Shown here: one piece after another, positions 56,435 through 64,000 of the stretch
Layout: every line of letters begins with the position of its first letter
How positions within the stretch are numbered: the stretch's first letter is position 1
Assembly: GCA_949130495.1 (NCBI GenBank)
Contig: OX422214.1
Coordinates: 257,676,187 to 257,740,186 of the forward strand
Source: Sambucus nigra
Lineage: Eukaryota; Streptophyta; Magnoliopsida; Dipsacales; Adoxaceae
DNA length: 64,000 nt
Direction: 5' to 3'
Made by a program: the position numbers and the translations under genes
Notes under the pieces: generated by a model
Told to the model about the DNA's origin: nothing
Database searches by the model: none
Seen by the model: only the letters and a program-made list of their open reading frames with translations

Positions 56435-57999
56435 AATTCTCTCGTTGTTCTTTATACAAGTATGTACTTTTTTTAATCAATGTTCTCTCTATATTTGTTT
56501 TGAGTTATTTCGTATACTTATGCTTAGTTTATTTATATGTTAAAATTTATTAGGTTTTGAGTGTTGTAGTTATCTGTTCTTTCTAATTTATTTTGATGTT
56601 ATTGTGTGTATTATAAATTTGACTTTGTTAATAGATTAATGATTTTAATTTATTACTTGAAGTGGTTGATTTTGGATCTAATTTTACAGTAGGTTATAAA
56701 TGTCTGTGGGTAATAATCACAAGTGATAGTTAATTATATGTGAAACACGACGATAGATTTATTTATTTGTTATTATTCAATTGGATCATAATGTTTTTGT
56801 AATTTTTTGCGCAGCTAATGCTCATTTGAATCTCTCAGCTCTGAATTCTGGATTATTGATTTTGTATCTCAAAAGGAGTAACAAACCGTCGAACTTTTGC
56901 ATTGCTTGAACTTTTTATTTTTTTAGTTATATTTGTATGTTATGATTCCACGAAAACTGACATAATATATGTAGGCTTACATTGCATTGTTGATATTGTA
57001 ATTTTTTTCATTATTAAAGATTCTTGATTTTAATCATCTTTTTCTTTGCTCTGTTATTTTGTTCCCTTCACCCTTCAACATTTCCTTCTTATTTAAAATA
57101 ATATGGCTTAGATAAATTCGGCCACGCAACGTGTGGCCTGCATGCTAATTTTATATTATATAAAGTTTGGATATTTCAATTGGCGGATAAAACATAGGAT
57201 ACATTACACGGGCCTCGTTTTTGTATAATTCATTTACACCATTTATTAAAATATAAAATATGCTGGCATGTAGGGCCGCATGACGCACGAGCGTGTGCAT
57301 AATTCCAATAATGTTTTTCATTCATGTATGATAATTAAATATAAAATAAACCTAAATTCAAATAGCTGATGATCATCAATGTATTGGACTTCTATATTCA
57401 CTATGACATTTAACCAAATAATTTATGTGCTTATGTCTATCATAACTCAAATTCTTATCATAAAAAACTCAGTTGCATCAATTCTAAAACAAAAGTAAAT
57501 AGAATGAAAAAATTCTACATATTTAAAATTGAAACCAAAATGCATATATATCAACTTCATGGTCACCGAATATCAAAGCCAATATTAAAATGAAAAAAAA
57601 TCTAAGAAACAGTTTTATAAATCGTAGTTAAATACAATCTCAGATATTCTACCCACTTGGAAGGAGTTGGGCTATTTATGGATCAAATCATTTTCTCCAA
57701 AGTAGTGTTTGGTCAGTACCATCTTGTGTAATAGCTCCTTCTCTGCCTTAATAGTAGTCTAGGGAGAGAAATAGCAACAAAGGGAAAGAAAGTGAAATTT
57801 GGAGATGGGGGATAAAAGGGAAATGGAGGTATGTAGATAGTCTGGCATTTGGAAGGAAAAAAGGTAAATAGATAGTCTTTGGGCAGAGGTTGGAGAGTTG
57901 GAGTAAGACGATGAGTTAGAATACAACTACCGTTTTATACACATAGACGGGTGAATTTAATGTCGTTGACACGTGGAAAAACCATAAGGATTTAAGCTA

Positions 58000-58001
<2 letters not shown>
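56435..58001. other. AT-rich sequence without genes
   Basis: No domain, no clear element. GGCCACGCAACGTGTGGCC at about 57120-57138 is a local imperfect dyad. Nothing else supported. Confidence 0.45.

Positions 58002-58058
<57 letters not shown>
58002..58058. repeat. (TA)n microsatellite
   Basis: About 28 TA units left of the fold-back element, with a further TA tract right of it (58250-58270), so the element appears to sit within one TA tract. Confidence 0.97.
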
Positions 58059-58062
<4 letters not shown>

Positions 58063-58068
58063 CAGTCC

Positions 58069-58246
58069 TGCTCTTGTGCGGACTAGTCCGCATTTTAAGA
58101 ATGCGGACTGGACATGTGTCACCTGGCGGTGAGCCCAGAAAAGAGAGAGAGTGTGCCTATAATTTAGGTGATAATTTCTAGGGGCACCGTTAGGTGACAC
58201 ATATTCGGTCCGCATTCTTAAAACGTGGACTAGTCCGCACAGGAGC

Positions 58247-58247
<1 letters not shown>
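58069..58247. mobile_element. Fold-back MITE with ~57-bp inverted repeats in a TA tract
   Basis: Left arm TGCTCTTGTGCGGACTAGTC... to GTGTCACCT and right arm, reverse-complemented, TGCTCCTGTGCGGACTAGTC... match with few changes over about 57 bp. Each arm has a GCGGACTAGTCCGC-like inner palindrome. Total 179 bp. No clear target duplication beyond TA. Confidence 0.75.
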
Positions 58248-58270
<23 letters not shown>

Positions 58271-58287
<17 letters not shown>

Positions 58288-59323
58288 TATTTGTCTCGCC
58301 TATTATTTTATTTTTGGTAGTATGAATAGTGAGAGTACGAAGTGTGTAATTTTTGAAAGAAATGGAAAATGATTTATTAATCAAACAATGGTAAAGTATT
58401 GATTTATTAAATAGAAGGGTAATTTTGGATTATACCAAAAATTGGTTAGGGTTAACGGTCAATTAAATTAATCAAAAAATTTTCATAAAACTCGGTGCTA
58501 AACCCGAATAAACAAAAAGATTGGGTATATAAATATAAAGAAGACATATTAGCGAATGTTAAAAATCAAATGACCGAATAATTACACAATTGTTTAAAAT
58601 GATCCTTCATGTTTCTTTTTCCATTCTATTTTTTTGAGTTTTTTCATGTCTACTGCATAAAATGATCCTAGGACATTTAGTATGATGAATTATCTAAAAT
58701 ACCCTCACACGTTTGAAAATTTCTCTTATACCCTCAGTTATTTCACTCCATCTTCCTCTCCCACATCCATACACAGGCATCCTCTTTAATAATTAATTCT
58801 CTCTTTTTCTCCCTCATGCCTCATCCACCTGCATATAATCCCGCTTTTAGTGTTATAAATCCTCTTATTTTCCTCTTTTCTCTCTCTATCACAGTCTATG
58901 AAACACTTACTGTGGAAGATCAAGCACCCAAAATCCAAAATATATATTTACCCTTTGTGACACTTACTATGGAGGATCAAGCAGCCAAAATCCTAGGACA
59001 TTGTTTGTTTATCAAGGCAACTAAATGACTTTGGTATGTATTTGTCATTTCTAATAATTTCCTCATTGCAACATGTTTAATATTGGGGTTCATTTTGTTT
59101 ATTTTTTAGGTTGTTACTAATGATTTATGTTTCCTCCTTTTTAAAATGAAGCAAATGATTATGAGACATAAAAGGTACCACATACGATCTAGTTATTTTC
59201 TCCATTATAGAAACCTTTTAAAGCTTTTGTGATAAAATTTATACTTATGTTCTTAATAGTTTATCCCCTTCTTTTTCACTGAAGAAAATAAATCGATTAT
59301 GATTTGGTAAATCTATCAAATAC
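58271..59323. other. Non-coding, with a short duplicated motif
   Basis: Starts with a short CA run. An open frame at 58816-59028 includes two copies (about 58904 and 58961) of a ~35-bp ACACTTACT.TGGA.GATCAAGC unit. I do not recognise a protein. The stretch ends at the LTR that starts at 59329. Confidence 0.35.
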
Positions 59324-59328
59324 AACAT

Positions 59329-62286
59329 TGTGACACCCCGCCTACTTTAATCAGGGAGATCGGTCCTTTATCAAAATAAACAGGAATGTCATTTGGTTCA
59401 TTCTTAGCATCACTAACGAAAATCATTCTTAAATTACTAACCACCCATGTTAAATTAAGTTTGTGTCAATTATATCTTTCATTAACATAACAACGTGTGA
59501 AAAAATAAGAATATAATAACTCATCCACAACAATTATAAGAGTCTAAATCATCATGCAATAAATAGATAAATATTGGATACCAAATAAACCATCGATTTC
59601 CAAAACAGAATCCAATCCATAAGTCTACAGAAATAAAACGAAATCCAAACACATCGTCTAGCAAATAAAACTAAAAGTATATCAACTGGAGAGGAAAACA
59701 TGCCCAAATGAACTACTGAATCAACATCCTAATCTAGGAATGAATAACTGAAACGTCTGCTAAAAGTCCTGCAAGCCTCGACAAATGTTGTAGCTACGCA
59801 TCCCTCTAATGAGTCATTAAGCTTGGCGTCCCAGTGACTGGACAATTAAAATATATTTAAAAATATTTTTGACACGGGTCAGAGCCCAAAACTATTTAAA
59901 AAATATTTAGCAAGTAATTAATATGCAAGAGTTAAAATGCATTAACACTTTTTATATTTAAGCGGGTGTCGCACTCTCTTGAGACATTACTTACCCTCAA
60001 CTATTGTGCGCACCTAATACTTACCTTCTAACCCAACTAGTTATACTACCCTACCTAACTAGTTCTGTTACAAATCTTTCTATCACCCTACTCTATCCCG
60101 AGTACTTCCTCCCTTTTGTTCCTAAGTTATTTTACCCTTTATAACTTAGTTGATCATTTTCACTTTAATTGGTTAGATAACATTCACACTAGTCATATAA
60201 ATAATGCATTCACACTTTATATTTTTAACCCGTGTATAATTATCTACTCTATTATATACGTATAAATATACTACAACAATCACACACATATCGCATATAA
60301 TAACTATCCTTCCGAGTAATAACTCAGTGGATGGTTGTCTTTAAAAAGCTATCATATCCTAGGTATACTCACACTAACCCGGAAACCATAAGTAGGTTAA
60401 CTCACACCGAAATAGGTAAAAAAAATGGTAAACGTAGTGGAGGCGGTCAAATTTCTCCGAGAGAGACCGAATCATACTCAAAACGTCTCACCTCGAAAAA
60501 TAAAACACGAACAAAATAATCATACAATATGACCTGGGGAGTATACTCTCCATGCATTTACTAGCCAGTGGATTCACCCACATCGTGCAACCTCCGATGA
60601 TAGCACTAGCGGGGTATGTTTTCACAAAAATATCACACACATCGATAATTTTAAATTACACACACACACACAGATATATATATATATATATAACCTAAGC
60701 CTAACACCCGTAGCACTAGCTCATAATTCCCGAGTCTATTTTTCTGACTCGTAATTTATTGAATTTCACGTCCATTAAATAATTAATGTAGTTTTACATG
60801 CTAAAATATTCGAACTCACCCAATTGAACCGTATTTGAATACTTAAGAATTTATTTCACTCAATTCATTATTTAGGTTCCTCCTTTTCTCACCTTTCAAG
60901 GCTCATACACATTCACCCAAAATCCTTATGTAAACTAATACCTTGAATCCATACCCATATTTGATTTCTGACTAAGGATTTTGATCTCAGACACCCTTTC
61001 ATGGAAAATTCAAAACTAATTTTAAAAAAAAATCAGAAAAATAAAAAACTAGCGGTCACGCGTTCGTAACGAAAAGATCTATCTCCGTGACCAAACCTTA
61101 GGATCATTAGAATGGCATACCAGCATCGTTCGAACGAGAAAGACACATCGTTCCAACGAGGTTCTAACAATATTGATGGAAATAGTGCAGAAACCTAGAT
61201 GAAAATTGTGCAGAAATCGAGATATTTCTTCTTCAAATCCAACCCAAACACCTTCTACATGATATTTTACATTCACCCAATCATATAGAACATAAGAGAT
61301 ATATTCATAGATGATTCTAACATCAAATAATCATTCTAATATCAAAGATTAACTACAATCACCTAATTAATCCATTAAAATGGGTTTACATGATAAACAC
61401 CTCAAGTAACCCTAGATTTGATTAAAAGTCCTAATTAATCATGATCAATCTATGAATATCTGACAAGGTACAAATTCTAGCGAAATTATGATTCATTCAA
61501 AAATGTTAAATATCCATTTACTCTACAAGTTATGGGATAATTTCTCAAAAAACCCATTTTTTTCATGTGAAACCCTTCCCAAAAAAGGTTTTGTTCTACA
61601 CCTACTATGATATGAACATTAGTTTTTACAATTTAAAACAGAAGTAAGTTAATCACTTGCCTTTCTAGGTTCATATGGTCTGATTACGCATTGTAGAAGA
61701 CGGATTTGACAATAGCACACCCAATTTCTCCTCGAATTTGGCTCCTAAAGCTCCGATCTTCTCTTTCGTGTCTCTTCTCTCAATTTATAGGGTTTAGAAT
61801 TTGAGTTGTGGGTACCTCTAACTCTTAGATTTAGGTTAATATCTTTAATTCCAAAATTAGGCTAAACGGCCAAGCCCAAATGACTCGAATACCCCGTGTG
61901 GGCCCAATTATGTCTAAAAAGGCACCGGGACCCAATTCTTACCCTCAGGTACACAATTTGACTATCAAAACCCACCCAAAACCAATTGTGACCTCGAAAT
62001 TTCCATCTGAGTCACTCTACATAAATCTCCTATCTCGGCCTCATATAGTCTACACTCGACTTCCGATTGAGATATAATATTATCACGTCACTATCACTCG
62101 CTGTGACGTAAAATAATTCTTTACTATTCACTTAGTAAGTATATTACATAAACTGTAATCATTATATCTCACGATTAATATTTTAATAAACACATAACAA
62201 TTAATTAAATTAAATTACGTCACATGTGTAATTTAAAATAACTGACTTAATTAAATTTTAAATACTCAGAAGTATGAGGTGTTACA
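59329..62286 (-). repeat. 3' LTR of a Tekay-like element continuing out of the window
   Basis: 2958 bp, TGTGACACCCCGCC to GAGGTGTTACA. The outer left flank is AACAT (expected duplication). The first 100 bp match the LARD LTR block by block (CATTCTTAGCATCACT, CGAAAATC). Palindromes TCGTTCGAACGA (61126) and TCGTTCCAACGA (61148) lie 22 bp apart. A 49-bp segment (60459-60507) is shared with the window start. The PPT on the right side fixes the direction. Confidence 0.88.
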
Positions 62287-62301
62287 TACTTCCCCCCTTA
62301 C
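62287..62301 (-). promoter_or_regulatory. Polypurine tract of the Tekay-like element
   Basis: Minus strand GTAAGGGGGGAAGTA directly before the LTR. Upstream is TTTCGAGGGCGAAATTC, the chromovirus gene end. Confidence 0.82.
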
Positions 62302-62985
62302 AAATGAATTTCGCCCTCGAAATTGGAACATACCTTTGGTAAATAACTCTGAATCTTTCTCACTCATGTTATCCTCCTACTCCCACGTCGACTTGTCAAT
62401 ATTTTGGTGCCCCTACTGAACTCGAACCAAGGGTACCACCTCAGATCGCATCTTACGCTCACTACGATCAAGTATCACCACCGGTCTCTCCTCGTACGAT
62501 ACATCTGGCTATAAGTCTATATCCTCTAATGGAACATGCCAAAAGTATCCCTCTTGCTCCTCTGGTACCTCTTTAGCAGTGACACGTGGAATATATCGTG
62601 AATCCACTGTAAGTTCTCTGGTAGGCCCAACCTATACACAACTGGTCCCACCCTCTCAATAATAAAAAAATGGTCCCACATACCTCGACGCTAGCTTCCC
62701 TTTCTTGCCTAACCTCATGACTCCCTTTATAGGAGGCACCATACTAAAACCTTGTCACGAATCTCTAACTCTATGTGCCTCCTATCTCCATTGGCGTAAC
62801 TCTTCTACCTGTCCTCATCTATACGAATGTATCCCCGGATTAGCTCAATATTAGCAGTAGTATCCTAATTAATCTATGTCCCTAACAACTTGTTGTCCCC
62901 CACCTCTAATCAGCAAACAGGCAAACGATAAGGCTATCCATACAGTGCCTCAAAAGACGAGCCTATACTCCACTGGCTTTAATTT
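62302..62985 (-). pseudogene. Tekay-like integrase C-terminal part and chromodomain remnant
   Basis: Read leftward from about 62985: SSFEALYG, PYRLPVC, LEVGDNKLLG, ANIELIRGYIRI, KSYANGDRRHIELEIRDKVL, a PIKGVMRLGKKGKLASRYVG block, IIERVGPVVYRLGLPENLQ, IHDIFHVSLLKRY, then the chromodomain-like tail with SYEERPVVILDRSERKMRSE, VVPLVRV, KSTWE and FRGRNS. This is the usual order in Tekay/Del chromoviruses, where the chromodomain steers integration to heterochromatin. Many stops and frame changes make it dead. Confidence 0.82.
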
Positions 62986-63410
62986 CTTTATGTTAGAAAA
63001 GGACCCACTTTTATAGGTGTCAATTTCCTTGTTTCCAAACACGTAACTCCCTTCATGGAAGATACCCTCAACAATCCCTGACCACTCATGTCAGATTTTA
63101 AAACTTTGGTTTACGAGGATGTAACTCTCATTATGTTCCTGAACTGCATGAAAAATGACGTAGATAAACTGAATCCTTTTCGATGGACTATGAATCATTT
63201 CATGTCCGAGAATCTTGTTATTCCCCACTCTTAACCCACCGAATGGTGGATGAAAAGGCCTTCGTATGAAGCCTCAGAAGATGCTTTGTAAATAATATTT
63301 TGCTACGATTCATCATAGGTAACTCGGCCAATTGTAATTAATACTCCAAATTACCCAAAATCTCGAACATGTAATTTTCGCATTCTCCAACATCCTAGCA
63401 TTCTCCAACA
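62986..63410 (-). pseudogene. Second, more decayed integrase C-terminal copy
   Basis: A further integrase-like series lies upstream of the first: FEILGNLEY (about 63370), FEASYEG-like, VGNNKILGHEMIHSPSKRI, and LLRVSSMKGVTCLETRKLTP followed by IKVGPF. It covers the same region of the protein as the copy at 62302-62985, so one copy ends where the other begins. The two are very diverged. This points to a chimeric or partly duplicated element. Confidence 0.55.
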
Positions 63411-64000
63411 TCCTAGTCACCTCCCGCCTGCCCATCGGCCCACCGGTGACAAGTCTAGATCAAAAAGTAACTTCGTCCTCATCGCCTATGGACACCTTCT
63501 ATCAGAGGAGAAATTTAAGGGACTCCTCCTGATTCACAATAATATTGGGGGCACCTTGTGCCGATGCATTTCTTCTCTCAAATGAAAATATTAAGCATAC
63601 TACCCGATAGTATAACTCGCTCCAAATGAATAACAATTCCATTTCGGTCAATTCATTCCACAAACCCGAAGGAAATCCTAACCTCTCCATGATTTTGATA
63701 ACCCACATATGGATTTTATCAATTAGCGTATCCATCTCATCACTGGAACCATTAATCTATTATAAAAATCCTGGTTGATGACCTCGAACCGACCTTTTCC
63801 ACCCACGAATAATGAACCTGGAGACACCGTCACTATGTCTTACTCAACACCAATCCCCATGCTCAACGTTTTATGTGCTTCGGTCGTCTTTCAACTCACC
63901 ACGGTTATGATAGTTCTCCTTGGTATACACTGTTGATGTAAAAAACTGTATTTGATCTAATTAATTAATCACAAATAAATATGAGTAAAGGAATAAGACA
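63411..64000. other. Interior of the Tekay-like element, unrecognised
   Basis: Should be integrase/RNase H territory, but I recognise no motif. The minus-strand frame 63502-63735 is open without family resemblance. An 18-bp direct repeat (CATTCTCCAACATCCTAG, twice) lies just before, at about 63381-63416. Confidence 0.35.

Noticed and set aside
58816..59028. 70-codon plus-strand frame
   Set aside because: It owes its apparent structure to a ~35-bp duplicated unit; no homology recognised.
63943..64000. Possible start of another Tat-like LTR (TGTTGATGTAAAAAAC..., with an ACAAATAAATATGA block like the 418-bp LTR)
   Set aside because: Only 58 bases are in the window and the match is a short AT-rich block.

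Overview
The window is a stretch of flowering-plant nuclear genome (probably a eudicot, which is a weak inference) made almost entirely of nested transposable elements. I see no intact host gene, no tRNA or rRNA gene and no CRISPR array. Evidence for a plant: Athila-, Tat- and Tekay/Del-like Ty3/gypsy elements, a CACTA (En/Spm) transposon with plant-type TNP2 and Ptta/En/Spm transposase remnants, a PIF/Harbinger remnant, a plant L1-type LINE, hAT- and MULE-type small elements, and GT-AG introns.

Layout. 1-66: fragment of a long Tekay-like LTR. 67-~1495: Athila-like LTR. ~1510-1611: truncated CACTA end. ~3.56-5.74 kb: dead PIF/Harbinger pair (transposase on +, convergent ORF1-like gene on -). 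7807-~27.6 kb: second Athila-like element (5' LTR, decayed PBS, gag and protease remnants). A 14.8-kb CACTA element (8601-23423, 3-bp duplication ATT) lies inside its LTR. Inside the CACTA sits a 9.35-kb non-autonomous LTR element (12923-22267, 5-bp duplication GCGCA, LTRs of 3.4 and 3.8 kb, coding-poor 2.1-kb interior, LARD-like).

~27.69-43.05 kb: a decayed plant LINE whose reverse transcriptase is split by a young Tat-lineage Ty3/gypsy element on the minus strand (29855-40384, 418-bp LTRs differing at about two positions, duplication GGAGT). Its gag-pro-pol is one reading frame broken by four stops. The stop between protease and RT (TAG CAA TTA) matches the known plant-virus readthrough context. 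Between pol and the 3' LTR the element carries, on the opposite strand, a three-exon gene of about 646 codons and a second coiled-coil ORF.

43299-48766: a Tekay-like solo LTR (duplication AAATC) split by another solo LTR of the same superfamily in the opposite orientation (43561-46503, duplication GTAAA). 48.8-59.3 kb: AT-rich, gene-poor, with a Tourist-like MITE, a 175-bp MULE-type MITE, two hAT-type elements (one interrupting what looks like the last exon of an old host gene) and a fold-back element within a TA tract. 59329-64000: 3' LTR, PPT and decayed integrase/chromodomain region of another Tekay-like element, minus strand.

The observation I rate highest is a block of short CpG-containing palindromes in the LTRs of both Ty3/gypsy lineages. 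In the four Tekay-like LTR families the block sits at about the same relative position, and neighbouring palindromes are mostly spaced at about two helical turns. The second is the spliced opposite-strand gene in the Tat element.
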